Source: Anaerobaca sp035448545 (lineage in GTDB: Bacteria; Planctomycetota; Phycisphaerae; Sedimentisphaerales; Anaerobacaceae). Taken from it: 64,000 nucleotides of DNA. Below the pieces are notes generated by a model that was not told where the DNA came from, ran no database searches, and saw nothing but the letters and a program-made list of their open reading frames with translations. A program made the translations under genes and the position numbers. This document shows, in pieces, positions 8,692-16,191 of the stretch. Where the stretch lies: contig DAOTJE010000007.1 of the NCBI GenBank assembly GCA_035448545.1, forward strand, positions 62,001 through 126,000, written 5' to 3'. How positions within the stretch are numbered: the first letter of the stretch is position 1; every line of letters starts with the position of its first letter.

Positions 8692-10134
8692 ATGGAGTCG
8701 CGAACGCGTTTAGGCATCTATCTGAGGAAGGATCGGGCGACCGTCGTCTGTCTGGCTCCGCAGGGGGGGCAGGCGAGGCTGCTGGGGTGTTTCTCGCTCG
8801 ACCTGAGCAGCGAGGATGCGCCCGGCCAGCAGATGCTGGCGGACCGCATCGCGCAGACCTGTGCGGAGAAGGGCCTGAAGTTCTCCGAGTCGGCCGTGGC
8901 GCTGGATTGCGCCCTCTTCATGCAGCACAAGGTTCACAGCGAGTTCGCCGACTACAAGAAGATTGCGGCTACCGTCCGTTTCGACACGGAGGAGGCACTG
9001 GCCACGGATGTCAGCGATATGGCAGTGGCCTTCCGGATCGCCGCGAAGGACCAGGCCGGTGTCGGTCTCGATGTCTTTACAGCCCAGCGCAGCGTCTTGT
9101 CGGACATCCTCCTGTCCCTCCAGAGCAACGGGATCGATCCGGCGACGGTCTGCCCCGACGTATCGTGTCTTTCGCGGTACCTTCAGGCCCACGATGCATC
9201 GGACGGCCCCGGCCGGGTCCATGCTTTGCTCTCGGACACACGCGGCTACCTGATTGGGCCCCAGGATACTGACGGTGGTTCATTCATGCGGGCATTTCCC
9301 GTCGGTCCGTCGCAGGATCGCGAGGCCCTGCTGGTTCGTGAGGCCCTGATTACCGCAGCCGTGACTGGCGCGGGTGATCCGGGTCCCCGGCTGTGCGTTC
9401 TCGATGTTCGTAACGGTCTGATGGCCCGGCACCTCGGTCAGAAGATCCCCTTCCAGGTTGAGGATTGCGACCTCGCCGCGGTTCGGGCGATCGATCGAAG
9501 CGAACTGGCCGATTGCAGCAATGTCGTGGATTTCGCCATCGCGTACGGGGCGGCGCTTCCCGAGTCCGAGAAGGACAGAGGAGCCAATTTCCGAAACGAT
9601 CATATGCCCTACTTGGGCAAGAAGCTCCGGTTACAGAGATCGGTGCGGTCTCTGAGCATTTCCCTGACGCTCCTGTTGCTGGCCTGTGGGGTCTATGCCC
9701 AGGCGCAACTGATGCTGAAGAATCGGCAGAGGGCCGCATTACGCGAGAAGCTGGAGCCCAATTACCTGATGGTGATGCTGGGCGAGGAGAAGCTGCCGGA
9801 TACGATGAGGGGCGCCACCCAGAGACTGGCCAGTGCCCTGAGGATCATTGTCGCACACAAGAGCGGCGTCGGCGCCGATCAGGGAACCATCGCGGCCAAG
9901 TTGCAACTGGTCATGGAGGCTCTCAACGCGTGTGCGGCCCAGACCGATCTGCACATCGACACGGTCACGCTCAGCGCCGCAAACATCATTATCAGCGGCG
10001 ACACGTCCGGACGACCCAGCACGTTGAGGGTCTTTGACGCGATGGAGAAGGCCGGCCTGGCACGTAAGAAGGAAGGCTACGTCGAAAAGGGGGGCCGGGA
10101 TACGTTCACAATCACGGTCGAGCCCAAGAAATAG
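8692..10134 (+). CDS. gspL: GspL/PilM-like assembly platform protein
   Basis: 480 residues. The N-terminal half has an actin-like (PilM/GspL cytoplasmic) character: LGIYLRKDRATVVCLAP, then AVALDCALFMQHKV and FDTEEALATDVSDMAVAF. A single membrane segment near residues 320-338 (LSISLTLLLLACGVYAQAQL) is followed by a coiled region and a small periplasmic ferredoxin-like domain (TLSAANIIISGDTSGRPSTL). This order, cytoplasmic actin-fold, one helix, periplasmic domain, is that of GspL, which recruits GspE to the membrane. It sits between gspK and a GspM-like gene. Start 8692 follows a GGGAG tract. Sequence similarity to proteobacterial GspL is weak, so the symbol rests on architecture and order. 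Confidence 0.78.
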   Translation: MESRTRLGIYLRKDRATVVCLAPQGGQARLLGCFSLDLSSEDAPGQQMLADRIAQTCAEKGLKFSESAVALDCALFMQHKVHSEFADYKKIAATVRFDTEEALATDVSDMAVAFRIAAKDQAGVGLDVFTAQRSVLSDILLSLQSNGIDPATVCPDVSCLSRYLQAHDASDGPGRVHALLSDTRGYLIGPQDTDGGSFMRAFPVGPSQDREALLVREALITAAVTGAGDPGPRLCVLDVRNGLMARHLGQKIPFQVEDCDLAAVRAIDRSELADCSNVVDFAIAYGAALPESEKDRGANFRNDHMPYLGKKLRLQRSVRSLSISLTLLLLACGVYAQAQLMLKNRQRAALREKLEPNYLMVMLGEEKLPDTMRGATQRLASALRIIVAHKSGVGADQGTIAAKLQLVMEALNACAAQTDLHIDTVTLSAANIIISGDTSGRPSTLRVFDAMEKAGLARKKEGYVEKGGRDTFTITVEPKK

Positions 10135-10149
10135 GGCCGGAGACGAATC

Positions 10150-10650
10150 ATGCGTGACTTGTATAAGAATCCGATACTCTACTACGTGCTCGCTCCGATC
10201 CTGGTGAGTCTTTGGCCGCTGATGGTATGGGCGGTGTACCTGCCGCGGGCTCAGACGGCCTGGGGCGAGGATAAGAGGCTGTACGCGGAGGCCAACGAGA
10301 CGATCGTGAAGATCATCGAAAAGGACCCCGACCGTGTCAACCTTGTCAAGGATACCAAGAGCCTTGGGAAGTTCGCGTACGCCGAGGCGGTCGACCGTGT
10401 GGCCAACCTCTGTGGCATTCGATCAGGCAACTACACGCTCAATACCGGGAACATTGTCACTACTGGAAAAAAACAGAGTCAGCAGGCTCGCGTTGGCCTA
10501 GTAGGCGTCAGCATCGTTCAGGCGGCGAGGTTCCTCTCGACGATCCAGTCGATGTGGGTGAACCTCAGTTGCGAACGACTCAAACTGACGAAGAAACCCG
10601 GCGTGCCGGACGAGTGGGATATGGATATGACCTTCCGGTACGACTACTGA
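10150..10650 (+). CDS. gspM: GspM-like small bitopic membrane protein
   Basis: 166 residues, last gene of the secretion operon, 15 bases after the gspL-like gene. It has a short cytoplasmic N-terminus, one membrane helix (YYVLAPILVSLWPLMVWAVYL), a helical stretch and a small alpha/beta periplasmic domain ending DMDMTFRYDY. That is the layout of GspM/PilO, the partner of GspL in the assembly platform. No strong family motif is visible, so the call is from topology and position. No gspC, gspN or prepilin peptidase gene is seen in the window. Confidence 0.65.
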   Translation: MRDLYKNPILYYVLAPILVSLWPLMVWAVYLPRAQTAWGEDKRLYAEANETIVKIIEKDPDRVNLVKDTKSLGKFAYAEAVDRVANLCGIRSGNYTLNTGNIVTTGKKQSQQARVGLVGVSIVQAARFLSTIQSMWVNLSCERLKLTKKPGVPDEWDMDMTFRYDY

Positions 10651-10892
10651 ATCGGCCCCATCAGTGCTATTGTCCAGCTTCTTACCGGAATTTCCTCTCC
10701 CGGCGGGGTATTCGTCAACCTATCACTACATATAGTATATTTCCCAGATTCACATCTCTCATCTCCCTCGTCCGGACTGCGGGTTGTTGCGCGAACGTCC
10801 CAGCCTCGAAGATTGCCTCGACCTGTACTGAAAGGCGGCACTTTTTCTGCATTTGGACGGGGATTTCTGCCACGAATTGGTGGATTCGGGGC

Positions 10893-10911
10893 AAAACTTC
10901 TTTAAAGTTTT
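10893..10911. repeat. A/T-rich inverted repeat
   Basis: AAAACTT, a five-base spacer CTTTA, then AAGTTTT: a perfect 7-base inverted repeat 150 bases upstream of the FlgM-like gene. It overlaps the candidate -35 element at 10903. It could be an operator; there is too little G+C for a strong terminator. Confidence 0.35.
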
Positions 10912-10931
10912 CAAACCGGGTGTGTCGATAT
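10903..10931 (+). promoter_or_regulatory. Candidate sigma-28-type promoter
   Basis: TAAAGTTT (10903-10910) equals the classic FliA -35 consensus, and GTCGATAT (10924-10931) matches 6 of 8 positions of GCCGATAA. The spacer is 13 bases, two longer than the usual 11, which weakens the call. It lies about 120 bases before a FlgM-like gene, a normal sigma-28 target. Confidence 0.25.
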
Positions 10932-11048
10932 CAATGTTGATTTGAGGTTTGGGTGCGTCCCTCAGGACCTACAATATATAGTGGTACGATTTCCCATCGA
11001 TGGCGATGGGCTCATTCGTTCAGGCTTGTCATCAGCAAGGTAGGTAGC

Positions 11049-11330
11049 ATGCCGGACTTTGATTCCAGCACGTTCGCAAACAACAGTGAGCGCTGGGTGG
11101 ATCCTCTTGAGATGGATCTGTCAGCGGACCAGGACATGGTCATGGAACAAATCCTCGACAACATTCACAATACACCTATCGGCCAGGTACTCAAGCAGAT
11201 TGCCTGTCTGCCGGAGATTCGCCGGGAGAAAATTCTGAAGCTCCGGCGGCAGATCACCGAGGGCAGGTACGATCTGACGGAACGGCTTGATCTGGCGCTC
11301 GACAGAGTGTTGGAAGACCTGACGGCATAG
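11049..11330 (+). CDS. FlgM-like anti-sigma-28 family protein
   Basis: 93 residues, acidic and predicted mostly helical. The C-terminal half, IRREKILKLRRQITEGRYDL then ERLDLALDRVLEDL, resembles the FlgM C-terminus (REEKV..I...I..G.Y......A..LL), the part that binds the flagellar sigma factor. FlgM-type proteins hold sigma-28 inactive until secreted. No flagellar gene is in the window, so partner and process are inferred only. Start ATG 11049 follows AGGTAGG at 11040-11046, a good ribosome site; upstream in-frame codons give no conserved sequence. It could instead be an uncharacterised planctomycete family with a similar helix pair. Confidence 0.55.
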   Translation: MPDFDSSTFANNSERWVDPLEMDLSADQDMVMEQILDNIHNTPIGQVLKQIACLPEIRREKILKLRRQITEGRYDLTERLDLALDRVLEDLTA

Positions 11331-11339
11331 TCCAGAATC

Positions 11340-11386
11340 GCCGGGCATGGTCCGTCGCCGCCTGGCGGACGGATGATCTGCCCGGC
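11340..11386. terminator. Hairpin between convergent genes (possible bidirectional terminator)
   Basis: GCCGGGCA at 11340-11347 pairs perfectly with TGCCCGGC at 11379-11386, enclosing a second G+C-rich pairing region. It lies 10 bases after the stop of the + strand gene and 78 bases after the minus-strand spoVG stop. There is no T-run, so termination is only probable. Confidence 0.45.
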
Positions 11387-11464
11387 ATTGAACGATTCGG
11401 CCGAGGAGGGACACCTGTTTCCGTTCTGCCACGGATGCCTGCGGCTTGTCGATGCCGCCAAGGC

Positions 11465-11905
11465 CTAACTGATCGTCTCCGGAATATCCTCGTCGTCGTC
11501 CTCAAGGTCGACGGGCTGGTAGCCGGGAAGCTTCGATTTCTCCACTTCCTTCTCGAACATCGCCACGACGGCCTTCTGAATCCGCTGGCGGCATCTCGTG
11601 TTGATCGGGTGGGCAATATCGGCGTGGAGCTTCATCCGACCCTGAGGGTCGTTTCGGGTGCGGTTCTCAGGCAAAGCCGCGCCGCAGTTGTTGCAGTACC
11701 GGGCCCGCAGGTGGTTCTTGCCACCGCATTTCTGGCAGTGATCGCTCATCTTTCGCGAGGGCATCGCCACGAAATACCCATCTGTTCCCTCGATGATCTT
11801 GATGTCGCGAATCACAAACTCGTTGTCGAGAGTGATGCAGCAGAACGCTTTCAGGCGGTCGTCCTTGTTCTTGACCAGCTTGACCCGGACCTCGGTGATC
11901 TCCAT
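11465..11905 (-). CDS. spoVG: SpoVG-family RNA/DNA-binding regulator with inserted zinc ribbon
   Basis: 146 residues. Residues 1-52 read as SpoVG: MEITEVRVKLVKNKDDRLKA, then FVIRDIKIIEG, YFVAMPSRK. The usual short turn that follows is replaced by a zinc ribbon with two CxxC pairs (C57, C60 and C71, C74). The SpoVG fold then resumes with ADIAHPINTRCRQRIQKAVV and an acidic tail. SpoVG proteins bind RNA and DNA and affect cell-division and surface genes in Firmicutes. It lies 21 bases downstream of ispE on the same strand, the same association as in Bacillus. The inserted ribbon probably changes or adds nucleic-acid contacts (inference). Confidence 0.9.
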   Translation of the reverse strand: MEITEVRVKLVKNKDDRLKAFCCITLDNEFVIRDIKIIEGTDGYFVAMPSRKMSDHCQKCGGKNHLRARYCNNCGAALPENRTRNDPQGRMKLHADIAHPINTRCRQRIQKAVVAMFEKEVEKSKLPGYQPVDLEDDDEDIPETIS

Positions 11906-11926
11906 GTGCTCGCCTCACCAAAAGCC

Positions 11927-12826
11927 TTACCACGAATTGTTGCCCACAACAATGCTGCGGCAGCCGGTTTTGCTCGCTATCTCGTCCCCCAGAGAATCCA
12001 GGCGCCCTGCATTCGAGTCTGTAAGCATCGCGTAAAGAGTCGAACCACTGCCGCTCAGACAGACCGGCCCAATCCCAAGTGACTCGATGGTCTCCTTCAG
12101 TTGCCCGAGTTCCGGAAAAACGCGGTAACAACTTGCCTCTAACATATTTACGCACATCTTCGCCACGAAATCAACCCTGTTCTTGCCGAGGTAGTCGTTG
12201 ATGCGAGCGCTCCATTGTCGGTACGTGCTGTCGTCATGCGTGTAGTTGGCATAAACCTTTGCCGTGGAGACGTTTATATCGGGAAGGATCAGCAGGGCGC
12301 AGAAGTTGAAGGTGGTATGGAGCGGCGATATTTTTTCTCCTCTGCCGGTGCACAATGCCAGGGGGTCTCCGAGGAAGAAGGCGACGTCACTGCCGAGTCG
12401 GCCCGCGATCTCGGCCATGCGGTGCGCAGACAGGCCCAAGTTGAAGTATCTGTCAAGGCCCATCAGGGTTGCGGCGGCGTCGCTGCTGGCGCCGCCCAGG
12501 CCCGAGCCGGCAGGGATGTTCTTGGTCAGAGTCAGCCGAACGCTCTCTGCCCGGCCCGCCGCACGGAAGGCCTCTTCCGCTGCTCGATAGACGAGGTTCT
12601 CCTTGCCGTCCGGTGCCCAGTGGGGACCATTGCAGACCAGATCGATCCCACACGATCCTGGCTCGATCCTCAACTCATCGTACCAGTCGATCTTGGCCAT
12701 GACCGTCTCGATCTCGTGGAATCCGTCCGGACGCTTCCCGGCGATCAGAAGACTGAGATTCAGTTTGGCCGGGGCTCTGACGAGCAGGCCCTCTGTCAGT
12801 GGTTCGAACTGCCGTGGATGTGCCAT
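11927..12826 (-). CDS. ispE: 4-diphosphocytidyl-2-C-methyl-D-erythritol kinase
   Basis: GHMP-family kinase that phosphorylates CDP-ME in the non-mevalonate (MEP) isoprenoid pathway. 299 residues from the chosen start. The family N-terminus VRAPAKLNLSLLIAGKRPDGFHEIETVM is present, and the ATP-binding glycine motif GSGLGGASSDAAATL lies near residue 108. The C-terminal motif PVCLSGSGSTLYAM is also seen. The frame is open to 12904, but the ATG at 12826 has GAAAGG seven bases upstream and starts close to the conserved region. It is likely co-transcribed with spoVG. The product feeds the polyprenyl synthase encoded at 30715. Confidence 0.95.
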   Translation of the reverse strand: MAHPRQFEPLTEGLLVRAPAKLNLSLLIAGKRPDGFHEIETVMAKIDWYDELRIEPGSCGIDLVCNGPHWAPDGKENLVYRAAEEAFRAAGRAESVRLTLTKNIPAGSGLGGASSDAAATLMGLDRYFNLGLSAHRMAEIAGRLGSDVAFFLGDPLALCTGRGEKISPLHTTFNFCALLILPDINVSTAKVYANYTHDDSTYRQWSARINDYLGKNRVDFVAKMCVNMLEASCYRVFPELGQLKETIESLGIGPVCLSGSGSTLYAMLTDSNAGRLDSLGDEIASKTGCRSIVVGNNSW

Positions 12827-12971
12827 CGATGCCTTTCGCTCTTCTCTGCGTGGGGATGGGTCCGTACCCTCCGTACAAGGGGCCTCGGACCAGTCGGTTG
12901 ACATTATACGCGCTCGCTCTTATCTTGTTGAGTGTCCCGACCCGAATTGGTGGATTCCTGTGGCAGAAGTC

Positions 12972-13607
12972 ATGGCCGAACCGCAGAGAGCAAACACTGT
13001 CACCTGGTGGCATTGGCACCGTCGCCTCTACGACTGGGTGATCCATTTTGCCGAGACGCGGCACGGGCCGGTGGCTTTATTTGTACTGAGCTTCGCCGAG
13101 TCGAGCTTCTTTCCGATCCCGCCGGACGTGCTGCTGGCACCGCTGACTCTCGGCGCTCCGCGCAGATGGTTCCGCTTCGCCTTGGCTTGTTCGCTTGCCT
13201 CTGTCCTGGGGGGCATCCTGGGCTATGCCATCGGGATGTTCCTCTGGTCGGCGATTGGGCCGTGGGCCTACGCCCATCTGGGCGGCATCGGCCTGACCCA
13301 GGCCAATTTCGCCAAGTTCGAGGGCTGGTACGCGAAGTATGACTTCTGGATCGTGTTCACTTGTGGGTTTACGCCTTTGCCCTACAAGGTGTGCACGATC
13401 TCAGCGGGTGTTGCCCGGATCAGCTTCGCGGGATTCCTCATTGCCTCGGCTGTCAGCAGATCGGCCAGGTTTTTCATCGTAGCTGGTCTGATGGGCTGGA
13501 AAGGCGAGCGAATCCGACCCGTTGTCGAGAAGCACTTCAACTGGCTGTCGTTGGCCTTTGTGGTGTTGTTGATTGGTGGTTTCATGGCAATCAAGTGGCT
13601 GCACTGA
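12972..13607 (+). CDS. VTT (DedA/YqaA-type) inner-membrane protein
   Basis: 211-residue membrane protein of the VTT/SNARE-associated (YqaA, COG1238) group. Visible are the re-entrant-loop motif FAESSFFPIPPDVLLAPL, a glycine-rich helix SVLGGILGYAIGMFLW, and FTPLPYKVCTISAGVARI followed by two more hydrophobic segments. Relatives are linked to lipid transport or scrambling and membrane homeostasis; substrate here is unknown. The start could be GTG 12960 or ATG 12972, four codons apart. It diverges from ispE and is followed after 37 bases by the AMMECR1 gene. Confidence 0.85.
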   Translation: MAEPQRANTVTWWHWHRRLYDWVIHFAETRHGPVALFVLSFAESSFFPIPPDVLLAPLTLGAPRRWFRFALACSLASVLGGILGYAIGMFLWSAIGPWAYAHLGGIGLTQANFAKFEGWYAKYDFWIVFTCGFTPLPYKVCTISAGVARISFAGFLIASAVSRSARFFIVAGLMGWKGERIRPVVEKHFNWLSLAFVVLLIGGFMAIKWLH

Positions 13608-13644
13608 TGCTTTTCCATGTCTTGCGGTCTTGGTGGCTGATCTG

Positions 13645-14205
13645 ATGAACGAAGCCCAGCAGAAAGAGTTGTTGCGGGTCGCCCGCGACGCCGTGCGAGC
13701 GGTGGTGGAGAACCGCCCGCTTCCGAGACCGCAGTCGGACGATCCGGTGCTGACGGCCCCTTGCGGCTGTTTCGTGACGCTCAAGAACCACCAGAGGCTT
13801 CGCGGGTGCATCGGTCAGTTTACCTCAGACAAGCCGCTGATCGAGCTGGTCGTCGACATGGCCAAAGCCTCGGCCAGCAGCGATCCCCGCTTCCTGGGCG
13901 ACCCGATTACACCCGACGAGGTGGATCAGCTGGATGTCGAGATTTCGGTTCTGTCGCCCCTGAAGAAGACGGACGATCCGCTCAGTTTGCGTCTTGGGAT
14001 CGATGGAATCTACATCAGGAGAGGGTGTTCGTCGGGGTGTTTTCTTCCCCAGGTGGCAACGGAGACCGGCTGGAGCAAGGAGGAGTTCCTCTCCTACTGC
14101 TGTTCTCACAAGGCCGGACTGCGACCCGACGCATGGAAGGACCCAAAGACACAGGTCTTTCTGTTCACCGCCGAGGTGTTCGGGGCTCCGTTCCGGGACC
14201 TGTGA
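13645..14205 (+). CDS. AMMECR1-domain protein (AmmeMemoRadiSam system protein A type)
   Basis: 186 residues forming one AMMECR1 domain. The hallmark LRGCIGQF motif lies near residue 52, with downstream SSDPRF, DVEISVLSPL, GIYIRRGCSSGCFLPQV and the closing DPKTQVFLFTAEVF. The protein is often encoded beside a Memo protein and a radical SAM protein; neither is nearby here. The molecular function is not known with certainty. No clear ribosome site precedes ATG 13645; it may be coupled to the gene before it. Confidence 0.88.
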   Translation: MNEAQQKELLRVARDAVRAVVENRPLPRPQSDDPVLTAPCGCFVTLKNHQRLRGCIGQFTSDKPLIELVVDMAKASASSDPRFLGDPITPDEVDQLDVEISVLSPLKKTDDPLSLRLGIDGIYIRRGCSSGCFLPQVATETGWSKEEFLSYCCSHKAGLRPDAWKDPKTQVFLFTAEVFGAPFRDL

Positions 14206-14424
14206 GGGCAGGGGCCCCGCGGATTGCCGTTGGCGGAGTCTGGATCGGTGCCGTTATAGGGCTCTCCTGCGCTTTCTGAGGTCATTCTGACCAGGAGATG
14301 GTGGGGCATTTGATATACTTTGGTAGACTGTCTCAGTGGACCGGAGACCTCCGGAGCGGGCCGACCACAGGACGGCGGAGCATGGGTCATGGCGGCGGAC
14401 CGGACGGAGGCTGCTTCTCCCGGG

Positions 14425-14433
14425 TGATAGAAT
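14425..14433 (+). promoter_or_regulatory. Extended -10 promoter candidate
   Basis: TGATAGAAT is an extended -10 (TGn plus TAGAAT, 5 of 6 to TATAAT). No good -35 is seen at 17 bases upstream. Transcription would start near 14440, just before the GGAGGAAGG ribosome site of the lipoprotein gene. A second TGATATACT lies at 14311. Confidence 0.35.
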
Positions 14434-14462
14434 AGAAGTAGTCTGACATGGAGGAGGAAGGT

Positions 14463-15554
14463 ATGGCTCGGAAGCTCACCACGGTTCCCCTTGTGGTGAT
14501 CGTCTGTGTGACCGGATGTTCGTTGTCGCGGCGTGCGCCTGTGGCGTCTCTCAACGAGAGGCACGTCAGGGATACCCACATCATAGCGATGGAGCACTTG
14601 CGGAGCGAGAACCTTCCGGCCCTTCAGTCGGTGGAACCATGGGACAATCCCTATGGCCCCGGCCTGAAGCTGACTACCGATCACTACTGCATCTTCACGA
14701 CGCTCCTGGAGCCGTTGCTGCTTCGCACCCTTCCCGGCTACGTCGAATCGGCCTACTGGGGGTACAACGACCAGTTGCCCCAGCCCATCGAGACCGTCGC
14801 CAAATTCGATATCTACCTGTTTGCCCAACGAGAGCAATGGGAGCGGTTCACGCACGCCTTCGCGGGCGATCAGGCTACGGTCTTCTGCACGATCAAGACG
14901 GGCGCCTACTATCTCAACGGGGCCTGCGTCGTGTATGATATCGGGTGCAAGCGAACGCTGTCGGCGATCGGGCATGAAGGCTGGCATCAGTTCAACAGCC
15001 GCCATTTCAAGTACCGCCTGCCGAGTTGGCTCGACGAAGGCATCGCCATGCTCTTCGAGACTTGCACGTACGAGAACGGAATGTACTTCTTTGACGCGTC
15101 TCGCAACTACCAGAGGCTCGGGGCCCTCCGGGAGACCTTGGGCAACGGCAAGCAGATGCTCCTGAAAGAGCTGATTGCCACCAGCCCGGGCGAAGTCCTG
15201 GCCACGGATGAGAGCGAAACGGTGATGGCGTTCTACAGCCAATCGTACGCACTGGTACGCTTCCTGCGGGAAGCGGATCACGGCAAGCGTGCGACGCGCT
15301 ATCATCGGCTGCTCTGGGATGGCTTGCTTGGAGAGTGGCCCCTGGACCAGGAGACGAGTCGGACCGCCGAAGACCGCAATCTGTCCCGGACGATCCAGTG
15401 GAACCGAATCGTCGGGCCGCAGCTCTTCGAACGCTACGTCGGCAGCGACTTCGACCGTCTGGAGCAGGAGTACTCTCTGTTCTGCCGCCGGATCGTCGGT
15501 GGCATGGCCTTCGCCCGAGCCGATGAGCCAGAGGCGTCCAAGGCTGCCCCGTAG
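14463..15554 (+). CDS. Lipoprotein with HExxH zinc-peptidase-like domain
   Basis: 363 residues. The signal peptide MARKLTTVPLVVIVCVTG ends at a lipobox Cys (VTGC), so it should be an anchored lipoprotein, carried by Lol-type proteins such as those encoded at 26095-29658. A central segment AIGHEGWHQF holds an HExxH zinc site, followed by LPSWLDEGIAMLFE, whose Glu would be the third ligand of a gluzincin. This arrangement resembles DUF1570-type planctomycete peptidases. The start at 14463 follows GGAGGAAGG directly; an upstream ATG at 14448 would overlap this ribosome site. Substrate unknown. Confidence 0.75.
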   Translation: MARKLTTVPLVVIVCVTGCSLSRRAPVASLNERHVRDTHIIAMEHLRSENLPALQSVEPWDNPYGPGLKLTTDHYCIFTTLLEPLLLRTLPGYVESAYWGYNDQLPQPIETVAKFDIYLFAQREQWERFTHAFAGDQATVFCTIKTGAYYLNGACVVYDIGCKRTLSAIGHEGWHQFNSRHFKYRLPSWLDEGIAMLFETCTYENGMYFFDASRNYQRLGALRETLGNGKQMLLKELIATSPGEVLATDESETVMAFYSQSYALVRFLREADHGKRATRYHRLLWDGLLGEWPLDQETSRTAEDRNLSRTIQWNRIVGPQLFERYVGSDFDRLEQEYSLFCRRIVGGMAFARADEPEASKAAP

Positions 15555-15580
15555 ATTGCCCTCGACAGGATGGTGCCGGC

Positions 15581-16174
15581 ATGGATGATTCGATGACCAG
15601 GATGGTTTTGGCTTCGGCTTCCCCACGACGCAGGGAACTCCTGACGCAGGCGGGGTATGTTTTCGACGTCGTCCCCTCCGATGTGGATGAGGACGCGTTC
15701 TCCGCCGATGGATACAGTCCCGCCCGGTACACCGAACTCCTGGCTCTGGCCAAGGCCCGTCGCGTCGCGCCGAAGTATCCCGACCGCCTTGTTCTTGGGG
15801 CCGACACGATCGTCCATTGCGAAGGCGAGATCATCGGTAAGCCCGTCGACGAGCGCGACGCCGAGCGCATCACCCGGAAGCTCTTCAGCCGGCCCCACGA
15901 GGTCATCACAGGACTGGCGCTGGTCCGGCTGGCCGACGGCCTCGAGATCGTCCGCTCGGATGTCACGACGGTCTATCCTCGCAAGCTCAGCGACGCACAG
16001 ATTGCCGGCCACATCGCCGGTCGCACGTGGGAGGGCAAGGCGGGCGCCTACGGCATCCAGGAAACCGGCGACGAGTTCGTCGAGCGCATCGAGGGCAGCT
16101 TCACCAACGTCATGGGCCTGCCGATGGAGTTGCTCCACGAGTTGCTGGCCGCTATCTTGCCCCGCCGGCGGTGA
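15581..16174 (+). CDS. maf: Maf-family nucleoside triphosphate pyrophosphatase
   Basis: 197 residues. Maf proteins hydrolyse non-canonical or pyrimidine nucleoside triphosphates and are linked to septum control. The N-terminal signature LASASPRRRELL, the acidic VPSDVDEDAFSADG, the catalytic GADTIVHCEGEIIGKPVDERDA and the C-terminal GAYGIQETGDEFVERIEGSFTNVMG are all present. Start at ATG 15581 has an AGGA eight bases upstream; ATG 15593 is an alternative that trims four residues. It follows the lipoprotein gene by 26 bases and converges with pilT. Confidence 0.95.
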   Translation: MDDSMTRMVLASASPRRRELLTQAGYVFDVVPSDVDEDAFSADGYSPARYTELLALAKARRVAPKYPDRLVLGADTIVHCEGEIIGKPVDERDAERITRKLFSRPHEVITGLALVRLADGLEIVRSDVTTVYPRKLSDAQIAGHIAGRTWEGKAGAYGIQETGDEFVERIEGSFTNVMGLPMELLHELLAAILPRRR

Positions 16175-16181
16175 GGCGGGG
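16160..16181. terminator. Hairpin at maf/pilT convergence
   Basis: CCCCGCC (16160-16166) pairs with GGCGGGG (16175-16181) around an eight-base loop, spanning the maf stop codon and lying next to the pilT stop on the other strand. No T-run follows on either strand, so its role in termination is only suggested. Confidence 0.35.
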
Positions 16182-16191
16182 ATGGCGACGG

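Larger units (their letters stand above)
10651..11048 (+). other. 398-base intergenic region after the T2SS operon
   Basis: I see no credible gene here. It is more A+T-rich than its surroundings and holds two similar A/T-rich motifs (CTACATATAGTATAT near 10729 and CTACAATATATAGTGG near 10969), an inverted repeat at 10893-10911, and a sigma-28-like promoter candidate at 10903-10931. It probably carries the end of the secretion operon and the control region of the small gene at 11049. Confidence 0.6.

Noticed and set aside
10554..10940. A 128-codon frame overlapping the end of gspM
   Set aside because: Starts inside gspM in another frame and runs into A/T-rich non-coding DNA; no ribosome site.
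11435..12082. A 215-codon plus-strand frame opposite spoVG
   Set aside because: spoVG on the minus strand has family motifs and an operon partner; the plus frame has none.
14106..15626. A 506-codon minus-strand frame opposite the lipoprotein gene
   Set aside because: Spans two unrelated genes and has shadow composition; the plus-strand gene has a lipobox and an HExxH site.
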